Source: Pseudomonadota bacterium (lineage in GTDB: Bacteria > Pseudomonadota > Gammaproteobacteria > Pseudomonadales > Halieaceae). From it: 15,881 nt of DNA. Where the stretch lies: contig JAUVBI010000043.1 in the NCBI GenBank assembly GCA_030591305.1, positions 1 to 15,881 of the forward strand, read 5' to 3'. The position numbers and the translations under genes are program-made. Under the pieces are notes generated by a model that worked only from the letters and a program-made list of their open reading frames with translations, was not told where the DNA came from and did not search any database. Of the stretch, positions 1 to 8,673 are shown one piece after another (the first letter of the stretch is position 1; each line of letters begins with the position of its first letter).

Positions 1-635
1 ATACCACCCTCCCACCAGGTGGCTGGAATAATATTTTTTTCAACCAGGTTGCGTTCAACGCCGTAGAAGGTATCGGGTTCATGTGTTTCGTTCAATATCC
101 CTACAGGCATGAGGAAAACACCGCCTACAGCCCGGTGGCTGTCAGCATAATCCCATTCGATAAAAGCCTGTTCGATCTCTACCTCGCCCACTTTCCCATC
201 ACCCGCAATGGCGTGCTCAACTTCAAACTCGGAATAAAAACGCAGTTCGTCGGTGAACTGGTGGCCAAAATAAAATACAAAGCGGTGCAGGTCGATCTCG
301 TCTTTGTCGTCCTTGCCCCCATCCAGCTGATTTTCAAGATTGTTGTAGTGCAGTTCACCATAGCCTCCCAGGGTAGTTTTTTCTGCCCAACGGGAAAGCG
401 TAGAAACATCGGCGCTGGCCACCTGCTCAATTGCATCTGCTGTCGCCTCGATTTTTACTTCGGTAATCTGCGCATTTTGCTGTAACTCGAGGATTTGTTT
501 CTGCTGCTGCTGAATAATCTGCCACATTTCTTCCATTGTGGGCATTACCTGCGCTGCATTAGCAGAGAGAGAAACCATAGCCACAATCAGCAGGAACGCC
601 TTTAGCGTCCGCTGAACAATGCTCGTATTTGACAC
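1..635 (-). CDS. Outer-membrane porin, OprO/OprP-like (partial, N-terminal part)
   Basis: This is the N-terminal 211 residues of a beta-barrel outer-membrane protein; the rest lies beyond the left edge. I chose GTG at 635 because the frame stays open to the edge, an AGGGG Shine-Dalgarno (647-643) sits 8 nt upstream, and the product begins with a signal peptide (residues 1-28, hydrophobic LKAFLLIVAMVSLS, cleavage near ANAA/Q). Residues 34-72 are a Gln/Glu-rich heptad-like stretch, a probable periplasmic trimerising coiled coil. From about 85 on there are alternating beta-strand patterns (TTLGGYGELHY, DLHRFVFYFGHQF, LRFYSEFEVEHA), then FLMPVGILNETHEP and a WWEGG motif, as in phosphate-selective-porin O/P type proteins. 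Substrate is unknown. A Fur box over its promoter suggests a role under iron limitation rather than phosphate uptake; that is inference. Family call is by recall of sequence style. Confidence 0.8.
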   Translation of the reverse strand, partial: MSNTSIVQRTLKAFLLIVAMVSLSANAAQVMPTMEEMWQIIQQQQKQILELQQNAQITEVKIEATADAIEQVASADVSTLSRWAEKTTLGGYGELHYNNLENQLDGGKDDKDEIDLHRFVFYFGHQFTDELRFYSEFEVEHAIAGDGKVGEVEIEQAFIEWDYADSHRAVGGVFLMPVGILNETHEPDTFYGVERNLVEKNIIPATWWEGG

Positions 636-666
636 CTGACACCCCTGAGTTATGTATTTGAAAGGA

Positions 667-695
667 ATGATAATACGAATCATTATCATTTGCAA
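667..695 (-). promoter_or_regulatory. Sigma70 promoter of the porin gene
   Basis: On the minus strand TTGCAA (695-690), a 17-bp spacer and TATCAT (672-667) form a good promoter. It predicts a transcript start near 660 and a leader of about 25 nt before the GTG at 635. The spacer and -10 are occupied by the Fur box listed separately, the classic arrangement for iron-dependent repression. Confidence 0.6.
668..688. promoter_or_regulatory. Fur box (ferric uptake regulator operator)
   Basis: The site has perfect 7-bp inverted arms, TGATAAT (668-674) and ATTATCA (682-688), separated by 7 bp. Read on the minus strand it matches 17 of 21 positions of the classical Fur consensus; the four mismatches are contiguous in the centre. 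It overlaps the -10 and spacer of the porin promoter, so binding of Fe-Fur would block transcription. This is direct sequence reading plus the established Fur consensus; binding is not shown. Confidence 0.82.
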
Positions 696-718
696 TAACA
701 AGAGATGCTGGTGGCTTA

Positions 719-833
719 AAAACCGGGACCAAAACCGGGGACAGACCCCTATTAAAAACCGGGGACAGTCCCCGGTTTTTAATAGGGGTCTGTCCCCGGT
801 TTTGGTCCCCGGTTTTGTCCCCGGTTTTTGGGG
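719..833. repeat. Long palindromic repeat built from CCGGGGAC units
   Basis: A perfect palindrome spans 725-809: two 42-bp arms around a single central A at 767. If one unpaired C at 810 is allowed, pairing extends to 719-724 with 811-816. The octamer CCGGGGAC occurs exactly at 735-742 and 759-766, and its reverse complement at 768-775, 792-799, 805-812 and 817-824, with a one-base-short version at 723-730. The right side is therefore a tandem of 12-13 bp units. The stop codon of the serine hydrolase starts right after it, and the minus-strand transcript would run through the hairpin into GGTTTTTAA, so it may also act as a terminator. It resembles the GGGGACAGACCCC-type intergenic repeats that I recall from many proteobacteria and that are reminiscent of REP elements; no transposase lies in the window. 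Confidence 0.9.
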
Positions 834-834
834 G

Positions 835-2052
835 CTAATCCAGGGCGGCGTATACCAGGGCTTCTAGCTGGCCGCGAAAGTTGAAGATGCTGGAGGGGAT
901 CAACTGTGTCATAAATATCACCACCAACTCCTCCACTGGGTCTACCCAGAATAGTGTGCTGGCCAAACCACCCCAGAAGAAGCTGCCGTTGCTGGCGGGG
1001 AAACCATTTTGCAGCGCGTTGACCTTATTGGCAAAACCCAGACCAAAGCCCACACCTTCGTACGCCGTCTCGCTAAAACTGCCGGTGGCAAACTCTGACA
1101 TATCCACTCCGCCCGGCAAGTGATTACCGGTCATAAAGTCCAGGGTACGCGAACCGATAATGCGCTGGCCGTCCAACGTGCCGCCACTGAGCAGCATCTG
1201 ACAGAACCGGTTGTAATCACCCAGAGTGGAGAGCAGCCCACCGCCACCGGAAAGCAGTGCACGACCCCGATACTCACTGGCCTGCCCATCGTCCTGTAAC
1301 ACCAGTTCCTTTTTCATATTGCGCTGGTAGCAAGAACCCAGACGGGAGACTTTGTCAGGATTGATATTAAATCCTGTGTCAACCATTTCCAGGGGGTCCA
1401 GTATCACTTCCTGCAGATACGCTTCAAAGCTCATGCCGGAGATGACTTCCACCAGGTAGGCCAGCACATCCGTAGACACGGAGTAGTTCCAGCGCTCGCC
1501 GGGGGAGAACTCCAGCGGCAATTCAGCCAACTGATCCATCATATCTTTTAAGGTGTATCCAGGGCGGGGATCCCCCACTCTCTGTTTTCGATAAACTCGA
1601 TCTATATTGGAAGAATGCAGAAAGCCATAAGTCAGCCCTGAGGTATGCATAAACAGGTCACGAATGGTCATGGGGCGCTTACAGGGCTCCGTCTCAAAAA
1701 GCGGCCAGGCTCCTGCAGTTCGTACTCGCAGGTTTTTCCAGGAGGGGATATAACGGTGAACCGGGTCAGACAGGGAAAACAGGCCCTTCTCAAACAGGGT
1801 CATCAAGGCCACAGAGGTAATTGGCTTGGTCATGGAGTAAATACGCATAATGGTATCGGTTGTCAGCGGAGTTTTGCGCGCCACATCGGACATGCCAGCC
1901 ACATCCAGATAACAGACCTTGCCGTGTCTGGAGACCAGTGTCAGGCTACCCGGAATCTTCCCGGGCTGCACATAATTACGCCGCATGTGCTCGCCTATGC
2001 GGGCCAGCTGCTCACTGTTCATCCCCAATGATTCCGGCGTTACAATATCCAT
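835..2052 (-). CDS. Serine hydrolase, class C beta-lactamase fold (EstB-like esterase)
   Basis: This 405-residue protein is of the penicillin-binding-protein/beta-lactamase-related family (Beta-lactamase, COG1680). The nucleophile motif S-M-T-K lies at 73-76, Tyr190 sits in [10 protein letters not shown], and the third motif is W-G-G (360-362) instead of K-T-G, as in EstB-type esterases and unlike true AmpC enzymes. HTSGLTYG (136-143) and [11 protein letters not shown] (271-280) are further family signatures. No signal peptide is visible, so it is probably cytoplasmic and more likely an esterase or transacylase than an antibiotic-resistance enzyme; the substrate is unknown. The start at 2052 is preferred over the upstream in-frame ATG at 2085 because AGAGGA (2064-2059) sits 6 nt before it. 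It is divergent from gcvP and ends at the palindromic repeat. Confidence 0.9.
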   Translation of the reverse strand: MDIVTPESLGMNSEQLARIGEHMRRNYVQPGKIPGSLTLVSRHGKVCYLDVAGMSDVARKTPLTTDTIMRIYSMTKPITSVALMTLFEKGLFSLSDPVHRYIPSWKNLRVRTAGAWPLFETEPCKRPMTIRDLFMHTSGLTYGFLHSSNIDRVYRKQRVGDPRPGYTLKDMMDQLAELPLEFSPGERWNYSVSTDVLAYLVEVISGMSFEAYLQEVILDPLEMVDTGFNINPDKVSRLGSCYQRNMKKELVLQDDGQASEYRGRALLSGGGGLLSTLGDYNRFCQMLLSGGTLDGQRIIGSRTLDFMTGNHLPGGVDMSEFATGSFSETAYEGVGFGLGFANKVNALQNGFPASNGSFFWGGLASTLFWVDPVEELVVIFMTQLIPSSIFNFRGQLEALVYAALD

Positions 2053-2091
2053 ATAATTTCCTCTAATGTTGTCGTGCCTATGCATGATTTA

Positions 2092-2118
2092 TTGCCCGAA
2101 ACGGGCTCTGCTGATAAC
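2092..2118 (+). promoter_or_regulatory. Weak candidate promoter for gcvP
   Basis: TTGCCC (2092-2097), a 15-bp spacer and GATAAC (2113-2118) are the best -35/-10 pair seen before gcvP. A small perfect hairpin, GCCCG-AAA-CGGGC (2094-2106), overlaps the -35 and could be an operator. If real, transcription starts near 2125, which would exclude the upstream ATG at 2074 as the start. Spacing is short and the match modest, so this is tentative. Confidence 0.25.
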
Positions 2119-2172
2119 ATCGCGCCCAGACAATTCACTCTGGATTCAACCCACGCCCTCTCTGGAGCCCTC

Positions 2173-5064
2173 ATGAGCCGCGCTTCCTTACACGACCTGG
2201 AAAATCATCAAGACTTCATCCAACGCCATATTGGCCCAACACCAAAACAACAGGCAAAAATGGCACAATCGCTGGGATACGGCAGCCTGGATGAGCTGAT
2301 CGAAGCCACGGTGCCCAGCGCAATTCGCCGCGAACAGGCCATGGACCTCCCGGGAACCCAAACCGAGCAGGCCGTCATTGCCAGGCTGCGTAAACTGGCA
2401 CAAAAAAATATACTGAATAAGTCGTTCATCGGTACCGGCTACTACGATACCCACACCCCCGCTGTTATTCAACGAAACGTGCTGGAAAACCCAGGCTGGT
2501 ATACATCCTATACACCCTACCAGCCAGAGATTTCCCAGGGCCGCCTGGAAGCCCTGCTGAACTTCCAGCAAGTGATTCTGGACCTGAGCGGCATGGAATT
2601 GGCCAACGCCTCCATGCTGGATGAGGGAACAGCCGCCGCCGAGGCCATGACCCTGCTGCAGCGGGTTAATAAAAAGAACCGCAGCAACACCTTCATTGTG
2701 GCCCACGATTGCCACCCACAAACCATCGCCGTGGTTAAAACCCGGGCTAAAGAGCTGGATATCGAGGTTGTCGTTGGCGAGCCGAATGAATTGCTGGGCT
2801 CCACAGAAGCTTTCGGCCTGCTGCTGCAATACCCCGGCACCTATGGCCACCTCGAGGATATTGCCCCCCTCATAGAGCGCGCCCATGAGAATAAAACACT
2901 GGTGGCGGTGGCCGCCGACATTATGGCCCTGCTGCTGGTGAAATCTCCAGGCTCCCTGAATGCCGACGTGGTGCTGGGCAACACCCAGCGCTTCGGCGTT
3001 CCCATGGGCTTTGGTGGGCCCCACGCAGCGTACTTTGCCACCCGGGATAAATATAAGCGCTCCACCCCCGGGCGTATTATCGGTGTTTCAATAGACCGCC
3101 GCGGCAACCAGGCCCTGCGCATGGCCATGCAAACCCGCGAGCAACATATTCGCCGTGAGAAGGCCACCAGTAATATATGCACAGCACAAGCCCTGCTCGC
3201 CATTATGGCCGCGTTTTACGCGATGTATCATGGCCCCGTGGGGCTGCGCCGCATCGCCAGCCGCATCCAGCGCCTGACCAATATACTCGACAAAGGTTTG
3301 CAGGACCTGGGCTTTAAGGCTGACAACAGCAGCTATTTTGACACCCTTACCTACACCGTGGGCGGGGCTCAAAAAGAGATTATCGAGCGGGCACTGGCCA
3401 ACGACATGAACCTGCGCATCATTGGGGAAGACAAGCTGGGCATATCTGTCGATGAGACCACCAGCGCCGATGACATCGAGGCCCTGTGGCAGGTATTCAG
3501 CGGCAAATCTACCCTGCCCTCGACCACCACCGTAGACGAAGAAGTACAGGAGAAGGCCGGCATTCCCGACGCCCTGATGCGCGGCATCGACTACCTGCAA
3601 CACCCCATCTTTAACAACTACCACTCAGAAACCGAAATGCTGCGTTATATGCGCCGTCTGGAGGGAAAAGATATTGCCCTCAACCGCGCCATGATCCCCC
3701 TGGGCAGCTGCACCATGAAGCTCAATGCCACCACAGAGATGCTCGCCATCACCTGGCCGGAGTTTGCCGGCATGCACCCTTTTGTGCCCGTAGAGCAGAC
3801 CGGCGGTTATGTCGCCCTGCTGGATGAACTGGAGCATATGCTAAAGGAGTGCACCGGCTACGATGCTATTTCCATGCAGCCCAATGCGGGGTCGCAGGGT
3901 GAGTACGCCGGCTTGCTGGCCATCAAACGCTACCATGAAAGCCGGGGCGACCAGCAGCGAAATATCTGTCTTATCCCCTCTTCTGCCCACGGCACCAACC
4001 CCGCCAGCGCCGCCCTGGCTGGCATGAAAGTGGTTATTGTGGAGTGCGATGAGCAGGGCAATATCGATATGGATAATCTTAAAGAAAAGGCCGCCCGCCA
4101 TGCCGAAGACCTGGCACTGATCATGGTGACCTACCCCTCTACCCACGGTGTGTTCGAGGAGTCTATTATCGAGCTGTGTGAGGTAATACATAAGCACGGC
4201 GGCCAGGTGTATGTAGATGGTGCCAACCTGAACGCCCTGGTGGGTATTGCCGCACCGGGCAAGTTTGGTGCAGATGTTTCCCACCTCAACCTGCACAAGA
4301 CGTTCTGCATTCCTCACGGCGGTGGCGGCCCGGGCATGGGTCCTATAGGCGTGGGCTCACATCTACAGCCCTTTTTGCCCACCAACCCGGTGCAGGGTGT
4401 ACCCGGGCTGAATGCTAATAACGATGTTATATCTTCTGCACCCTATGGCAGTGCATCTATTCTGCCGATATCCTGGGCTTATATTGCGCTGATGGGAGGC
4501 AATGGATTAGTAGAGGCAACAAAGGTTGCCATACTGAATGCAAACTACATCGCCAACAGACTAAAGGGCCACTATCCAATACTGTACACCGGCACCAACG
4601 GCAATGTGGCACATGAGTGCATCGTGGATATTCGTCCTATAGAGGGAGTAAGCGGTATCTCCGCTGAAGACATCGCCAAACGCCTGGTCGACTTTGGCTT
4701 TCACGCACCCACCATGTCCTTCCCGGTTCCCGGCACCCTCATGGTTGAGCCAACCGAGTCCGAATCGCTGGCAGAACTGGACCGTTTCTGCGATGCCATG
4801 ATTGCTATCCGCGAGGAAATAACAGCGGTACAGGACGGTAAGCTGGACGCAACAGATAACCCCCTGACCAACGCCCCCCACACCCTGGAAGACATCACCG
4901 CCAGCACCTGGGAGCACCCCTACTCCCGCGAGCAGGCTGCCTACCCCGTTAAGTCACTGCGTGAGGACAAGTACTGGGCACCGGTTAACCGGGTAGATAA
5001 CGTTTATGGTGACAGAAATTTATATTGTGCCTGCCCTGCGATTGACAGTTATCGGGATGAGTGA
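2173..5064 (+). CDS. gcvP: Glycine dehydrogenase (aminomethyl-transferring), P-protein of the glycine cleavage system
   Basis: GcvP decarboxylates glycine with pyridoxal phosphate and passes the aminomethyl group to lipoylated H-protein (GcvH). From ATG 2173 the product has 963 residues, close to the 957 of E. coli, and it is the single-chain, not the split, form. The N-terminal half contains [27 protein letters not shown] and [10 protein letters not shown]; the C-terminal half has [35 protein letters not shown] and [18 protein letters not shown], in which Lys709 is the PLP lysine. The frame is open from ATG 2074, but 2173 has GGAG five bases upstream and gives the usual N-terminus ([15 protein letters not shown]), so the extra 33 residues are probably untranslated. 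gcvT and gcvH are not adjacent, and I see no glycine riboswitch in the 120-bp leader. Confidence 0.98.
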   Translation: MSRASLHDLENHQDFIQRHIGPTPKQQAKMAQSLGYGSLDELIEATVPSAIRREQAMDLPGTQTEQAVIARLRKLAQKNILNKSFIGTGYYDTHTPAVIQRNVLENPGWYTSYTPYQPEISQGRLEALLNFQQVILDLSGMELANASMLDEGTAAAEAMTLLQRVNKKNRSNTFIVAHDCHPQTIAVVKTRAKELDIEVVVGEPNELLGSTEAFGLLLQYPGTYGHLEDIAPLIERAHENKTLVAVAADIMALLLVKSPGSLNADVVLGNTQRFGVPMGFGGPHAAYFATRDKYKRSTPGRIIGVSIDRRGNQALRMAMQTREQHIRREKATSNICTAQALLAIMAAFYAMYHGPVGLRRIASRIQRLTNILDKGLQDLGFKADNSSYFDTLTYTVGGAQKEIIERALANDMNLRIIGEDKLGISVDETTSADDIEALWQVFSGKSTLPSTTTVDEEVQEKAGIPDALMRGIDYLQHPIFNNYHSETEMLRYMRRLEGKDIALNRAMIPLGSCTMKLNATTEMLAITWPEFAGMHPFVPVEQTGGYVALLDELEHMLKECTGYDAISMQPNAGSQGEYAGLLAIKRYHESRGDQQRNICLIPSSAHGTNPASAALAGMKVVIVECDEQGNIDMDNLKEKAARHAEDLALIMVTYPSTHGVFEESIIELCEVIHKHGGQVYVDGANLNALVGIAAPGKFGADVSHLNLHKTFCIPHGGGGPGMGPIGVGSHLQPFLPTNPVQGVPGLNANNDVISSAPYGSASILPISWAYIALMGGNGLVEATKVAILNANYIANRLKGHYPILYTGTNGNVAHECIVDIRPIEGVSGISAEDIAKRLVDFGFHAPTMSFPVPGTLMVEPTESESLAELDRFCDAMIAIREEITAVQDGKLDATDNPLTNAPHTLEDITASTWEHPYSREQAAYPVKSLREDKYWAPVNRVDNVYGDRNLYCACPAIDSYRDE

Positions 5065-5076
5065 ATATCCTTGGTA

Positions 5077-5155
5077 AGCAGTTAAATCGTATTGGTTTTA
5101 ATATGAAGTATGCTGAGCAAGAATTGCAGCCTGATATGTAACTGCTATTAAATCG
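5077..5155. repeat. Short inverted and direct repeats in the gcvP-recQ gap
   Basis: The AT-richer gap between the convergent gcvP and recQ stops holds an inverted pair AGCAGTTA (5077-5084) / TAACTGCT (5139-5146) and a direct pair TTAAATCG (5082-5089 and 5148-5155). The arms are 54 nt apart and there is no T-tract, so this does not look like an ordinary intrinsic terminator. No other feature is visible in the gap. Confidence 0.4.
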
Positions 5156-5165
5156 AGCTTAAACA

Positions 5166-6977
5166 TCACTGCATTGTAGTCGATGGGGACAGATGTTCGT
5201 TGATTACCGCAAGAAAAATCGCACCGTATTTCTCCAATTTGCGTTCACCCACACCACCAATGTCGCTAAATTGTGACATCGTCTGTGGCAAGCTTACACA
5301 CAGCTCCTGCAAAGTACGGTCGTGGAAAATAACATAGGGCGGCACCCCCTGCTCCTCCGCCAACTCCCGGCGGCATTCGCGCAACGCTTCCCACAGCGCC
5401 ACGTCGATATCTACGGGCAGCCGTGTTTTTGTTGTTCGTTTGGCCTTGCTCTGTTGTGTATCACGCCGCAGTTCTATGTTCTGCTCGCCGCGTAACAGCG
5501 GGCGACACTTTTCCTCCAGGCGCAGAGCCCCGAAGCGCTCCAGGTCGACACTGAGAAACCCCCGGGCAACCAACTGGCGAAATACCGAACGCCACTGGTT
5601 GTTATCCAGCGCCTTGCCCACGCCATAGGTCACCAGATCCTGATGGTTGAACTGGGCTATCTTCTCGGTCTGCCCGCCGCGCAACACATCAACCAGGTGA
5701 CTGACACCAAAGCGCTGCCCGGTGCGATACACCGCACTCAGGGCCATTCTGGCAGCCTCGGTGCCGTCCCAGGTACTCACGGGTTGCAAGCAGTTGTCGC
5801 AGTTTCCGCAGGGCTTTTCCTGAGCATCACCAAAGTAAGCCAACAGCGTCTGTCGCCTGCAACTGGTAATTTCACACAGGCCCAGCATGGCGTTCAGGCG
5901 ATGTTGTTCGGCTCGCTTGTGCTCTTCAGAGCCCTCCGAACCCTCCATCATCTGGCGCAATTTAATGACATCCTGCAGGCCATATACCATCCAGGCATTG
6001 GCGGGCTCGCCATCGCGGCCCGCCCGGCCCGTTTCCTGATAATAAGACTCAATGGTTTTAGGTAGATCAAGGTGTGCCACAAAACGCACATCGGGTTTGT
6101 CGATACCCATGCCAAAGGCGATGGTGGCCACTACAATAACGCCCTCCTCGCGCAAAAATCGGGACTGGTGGTCAGACCGGGTTCCAGCATCCAGACCGGC
6201 ATGGTATGGCAGGGCATTAAACCCCTGCTGCTGCAACCAATAGGCTGTCTCCTCCGTTTTCCTGCGCGACAGGCAGTAGACAATCCCCGCATCGCTTGGG
6301 TGCTCTTCTTTCAAAAAACGCAGCAACTGATCCCTGGCATTGTGTTTTAAGGTAATGCGATAGCGAATATTGGGGCGGTCAAAGCCCGCGATAAACTGCC
6401 CGGCCTTCGACAGCTCAAGCCGCTTAATAATCTCCTGCCGCGTACGGGCATCCGCCGTTGCCGTGAGTGCGATACGAGGCACATCGGGAAAGAGCTCATG
6501 CAATACCCCGAGGCGCAAATAATCTGCCCGGAAATCGTGGCCCCACTGGGAAACACAATGGGCCTCGTCGATGGCAAACAGGGCGATGTCAGAGGCCTGC
6601 AATAACGCCAGGGTTCGCTCCTGATTGAGCCTCTCAGGTGCGATATACAGCAAGTCGAGCTCGCCCTTACGCAAGACAGCTTCAACCTCCCTGGCGGCAT
6701 CTGCCGTCATCGTGGAGTTGAGGAAACTGGCACGCACACCAATCTGGCGCATGGCCGTTACCTGATCCTGCATCAGCGCAATCAGGGGTGATATCACAAC
6801 CCCGCACCCGGGCCGGACCAGCGCCGGTATCTGGTAACAAAGTGATTTGCCACCACCGGTAGGCATTAAAACCAGGGCATCACCACCAGCGATAACACTC
6901 TGGATGATGTCATCCTGCGGCGGGCGAAATGATTCGTAACCGAAGACGGTCTGCAGGATTTTACGAGCGGCATTCAT
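5166..6977 (-). CDS. recQ: ATP-dependent DNA helicase RecQ
   Basis: RecQ is a 3'-5' superfamily 2 helicase of recombination and replication-fork repair. All landmarks are present in 603 residues (E. coli about 610): Walker A MPTGGGKS (38-45, Lys44), DEAH box (137-140) in [17 protein letters not shown], motif III ALTATA, motifs [19 protein letters not shown] and [10 protein letters not shown] (with 317-323), the zinc-binding cysteines Cys373, Cys390, Cys393 and Cys396, a winged-helix RQC region, and a C-terminal HRDC domain (about 520-595, ending in [15 protein letters not shown]). An in-frame TAA 24 nt upstream fixes the start at ATG 6977. No Shine-Dalgarno lies at a normal distance. It converges on gcvP and diverges from the OYE-type gene. 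Confidence 0.98.
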   Translation of the reverse strand: MNAARKILQTVFGYESFRPPQDDIIQSVIAGGDALVLMPTGGGKSLCYQIPALVRPGCGVVISPLIALMQDQVTAMRQIGVRASFLNSTMTADAAREVEAVLRKGELDLLYIAPERLNQERTLALLQASDIALFAIDEAHCVSQWGHDFRADYLRLGVLHELFPDVPRIALTATADARTRQEIIKRLELSKAGQFIAGFDRPNIRYRITLKHNARDQLLRFLKEEHPSDAGIVYCLSRRKTEETAYWLQQQGFNALPYHAGLDAGTRSDHQSRFLREEGVIVVATIAFGMGIDKPDVRFVAHLDLPKTIESYYQETGRAGRDGEPANAWMVYGLQDVIKLRQMMEGSEGSEEHKRAEQHRLNAMLGLCEITSCRRQTLLAYFGDAQEKPCGNCDNCLQPVSTWDGTEAARMALSAVYRTGQRFGVSHLVDVLRGGQTEKIAQFNHQDLVTYGVGKALDNNQWRSVFRQLVARGFLSVDLERFGALRLEEKCRPLLRGEQNIELRRDTQQSKAKRTTKTRLPVDIDVALWEALRECRRELAEEQGVPPYVIFHDRTLQELCVSLPQTMSQFSDIGGVGERKLEKYGAIFLAVINEHLSPSTTMQ

Positions 6978-6984
6978 GGCGCGC

Positions 6985-7012
6985 AGTATACCTGATGGTT
7001 ACTCGTTTCGAA
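6985..7012 (-). promoter_or_regulatory. Candidate recQ promoter
   Basis: On the minus strand a weak -35 TTCGAA (7012-7007), a 16-bp spacer and a strong -10 TATACT (6990-6985) precede the recQ ATG at 6977. Transcription would start at about 6978, at or next to the start codon, so the mRNA may be leaderless. The -10 is good and the -35 poor. Confidence 0.4.
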
Positions 7013-7098
7013 GCAAGTGTGGCGACAGAAGATTAGATTTTTCATTTCTTCACAATGAGGATAAGCTACGCTCTCCATTTCACCAGCCGGAAAATATT

Positions 7099-8376
7099 AT
7101 GTCCGACATCCTTTCACAAACACTGGCGCTACCCTGCGGCGCTATCTTGCCCAACAGAATTGCCAAGGCGGCTATGACCGAGGGCCTGGCAACAGCACAG
7201 GGTGTACCCACGCCCGAGTTGAACAGGCTATACGCTCTCTGGAGTGATGGTGGTGCAGGTATGTTATTGAGTGGAAATATTCAGGTAGATGCAGACCACC
7301 TGGAGCGCCCTGGCAATGTCATTATCGATCGCGAGCCCGATGCAGCTATGCGCAGTGCACTGGCCTCCTGGGCAGGGGCCGCCACACGCAATGGCAACCA
7401 CTTCTGGGCACAAATCAGCCATGCCGGTCGGCAGACACAGAAAAACGTCAACCGGCACCCCAAGGCCCCCTCGGCAGTAAAGGTGGATTTGCCCGGCGGG
7501 CAGTTTGGGCAACCAGTTGCCCTGACAGTCGCAGAAATCGAGAATATTGTGCACCGCTTCGGCATCTGTGCCGCCGCGGTAAAAGAAGCTGGTTTTACCG
7601 GAGTGCAAGTGCACGCGGCACACGGCTATCTATTATCCCAATTCCTGAGCCCGCGCAGTAACCAGCGCACTGACCCGTACGGGGGCGAGCTGAACAACCG
7701 TGCCAGAATACTTCTGGAAGCGGTTAAGACCGTACGCGAGGCTGTTGGCCCGGACTTCCCCGTGGCTGTAAAACTTAACAGTGCAGATTTTCAAAAAGGC
7801 GGTTTCGCCTTCGAGGACAGCCTGCAGGTAGTTCAGTGGCTGGAGGAAGCCGGTGTTGACCTGATTGAAATATCCGGTGGTAGTTATGAGCAGCCTAAAT
7901 TATTAGGTGTCGAAGGCCTGGAGGAGGAAGAAAAGCAAAACGTCGCCGCATCTACCTTGACGCGCGAGGCGTATTTTGTCGACTTTGCCCTAGCGATGAA
8001 GGACAAGGTTTCTATTCCACTTATGGTGACTGGCGGGTTTCGCAGGCGCGACACCATGGAACAGGCTATTACCAGTGGCAGCGCCGACCTGATCGGCCTC
8101 GGGCGTCCCATGTGTATTATGACAGATGCCCCCATCCATTTGCTACAGGGCCTGGATGAACTGCCACGCTACGAAAACCAACTGTCCATGTTTCCGCCCT
8201 GGCTCGCATTTCTTAACAAGAACAAAACATTGCGCACCATGGCCATCTTCGGTGTGCAATACTGGTTCTACGCACAGCTGGACGCACTGGGCAGAGAGGG
8301 TCGCGCTCAACCTTCGATGTCAGTATTTACCGCTACTCGCCTGACTATGTCCGGGCAGAAAAAACTGCAGGCATAG
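7099..8376 (+). CDS. NADH:flavin oxidoreductase, Old Yellow Enzyme family
   Basis: The protein is a 425-residue FMN-binding TIM-barrel oxidoreductase of the OYE/2,4-dienoyl-CoA reductase N-terminal-domain family, which reduces activated C=C bonds with NAD(P)H. Visible motifs are LPNRIAKAAMTEG (17-29), WAQISHAGRQ (103-112), HAAHGYLLSQFLSPRSN (172-188; His172, His175 and Tyr177 are the substrate and hydride-transfer positions), RTDPYGGELNNR (190-201), PVAVKLNS (221-228) and the phosphate-binding VTGGFRRRDT ... LIGLGRP (310-337). It lacks the C-terminal Fe-S/FAD/NAD module of FadH, so it is a single-domain enzyme with an aromatic-rich C-terminal extension (about 370-425). ATG 7099 gives the usual family N-terminus; an in-frame ATG at 6976 would add 41 unrelated residues and overlap recQ. 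A weak GGA precedes the chosen start. Physiological substrate cannot be told. Confidence 0.93.
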   Translation: MSDILSQTLALPCGAILPNRIAKAAMTEGLATAQGVPTPELNRLYALWSDGGAGMLLSGNIQVDADHLERPGNVIIDREPDAAMRSALASWAGAATRNGNHFWAQISHAGRQTQKNVNRHPKAPSAVKVDLPGGQFGQPVALTVAEIENIVHRFGICAAAVKEAGFTGVQVHAAHGYLLSQFLSPRSNQRTDPYGGELNNRARILLEAVKTVREAVGPDFPVAVKLNSADFQKGGFAFEDSLQVVQWLEEAGVDLIEISGGSYEQPKLLGVEGLEEEEKQNVAASTLTREAYFVDFALAMKDKVSIPLMVTGGFRRRDTMEQAITSGSADLIGLGRPMCIMTDAPIHLLQGLDELPRYENQLSMFPPWLAFLNKNKTLRTMAIFGVQYWFYAQLDALGREGRAQPSMSVFTATRLTMSGQKKLQA

Positions 8377-8401
8377 CTTTCCGTATATCTTTCGGCCAGG
8401 C

Positions 8402-8430
8402 AAAAAAAAGCGAGACCGCTAAGTCTCGCT
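8402..8430 (-). terminator. Rho-independent terminator of the cold-shock gene
   Basis: Perfect 8-bp arms AGCGAGAC (8409-8416) and GTCTCGCT (8423-8430) enclose a 6-nt loop. Read on the minus strand the hairpin is followed by seven or eight T residues (8409-8402), a textbook intrinsic terminator 36 nt after the csp stop. On the plus strand only AATTTTC follows, so it may also weakly terminate the OYE-type gene. Confidence 0.9.
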
Positions 8431-8466
8431 AATTTTCAGCATCCGAAGATGCCACAACCAAGGGGT

Positions 8467-8673
8467 TTAAACGGCAACAATGTTCTCTGCCTGAGGACCC
8501 TTCTGGCCTTGAGTTACAGTGAACTCAACTTTTTGGCCTTCGGCCAGAGTCTTGAAACCTGCACCAGAAATTGCACTGAAATGTGCAAAAACGTCAGGAC
8601 CAGATTCCTGCTCGATAAAACCAAAACCTTTAGATTCGTTGAACCACTTAACAGTACCGGTAGTTGTAGACAT
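8467..8673 (-). CDS. Cold-shock domain protein, CspA family
   Basis: This 68-residue single-domain protein is a nucleic-acid-binding five-stranded OB fold of the CspA family, an RNA chaperone that melts mRNA structure. [16 protein letters not shown] (5-20) contains RNP1 (KGFGFI, 15-20) and VFAHFSAI (28-35) contains RNP2. Length and both motifs are typical. The start ATG has AGGA about 7 nt upstream. It is monocistronic: own predicted promoter about 170 nt upstream and own terminator downstream. Whether it is cold-induced or a constitutive paralogue such as CspE/CspC cannot be told from the protein; the long leader hints at temperature-dependent control. Confidence 0.97.
   Translation of the reverse strand: MSTTTGTVKWFNESKGFGFIEQESGPDVFAHFSAISGAGFKTLAEGQKVEFTVTQGQKGPQAENIVAV

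Noticed and set aside
652..867. 71-codon frame across the palindrome on the plus strand
   Set aside because: Its product is a repetitive translation of the repeat units (NRGQTPIKNRGQSPV type) and it overlaps the Fur box and the serine-hydrolase 3' end; a typical artefact of this repeat class.
835..2052. AmpC-type beta-lactamase resistance gene
   Set aside because: There is no signal peptide and the K-T-G motif is replaced by W-G-G, which points to an EstB-like esterase.
2053..2172. Glycine riboswitch before gcvP
   Set aside because: No paired-aptamer pattern or GGAGAG-type core is visible in the 120 bp; only a small GCCCG/CGGGC hairpin.
2188..3024. 278-codon antisense frame inside gcvP, with other long antisense frames at 3088-3624 and 3841-4317
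   Set aside because: All lie opposite highly conserved GcvP coding sequence and give low-complexity His/Gly/Gln-rich products.
5077..5155. Integron attC-like site in the gcvP-recQ gap
   Set aside because: GTTAAAT fits one core element, but the matching RYYYAAC core and orientation are lacking, and there is no cassette gene or integrase.
7010..7040. LexA box upstream of recQ
   Set aside because: A CTGT half-site occurs on the minus strand, but no ACAG half follows at the required spacing.
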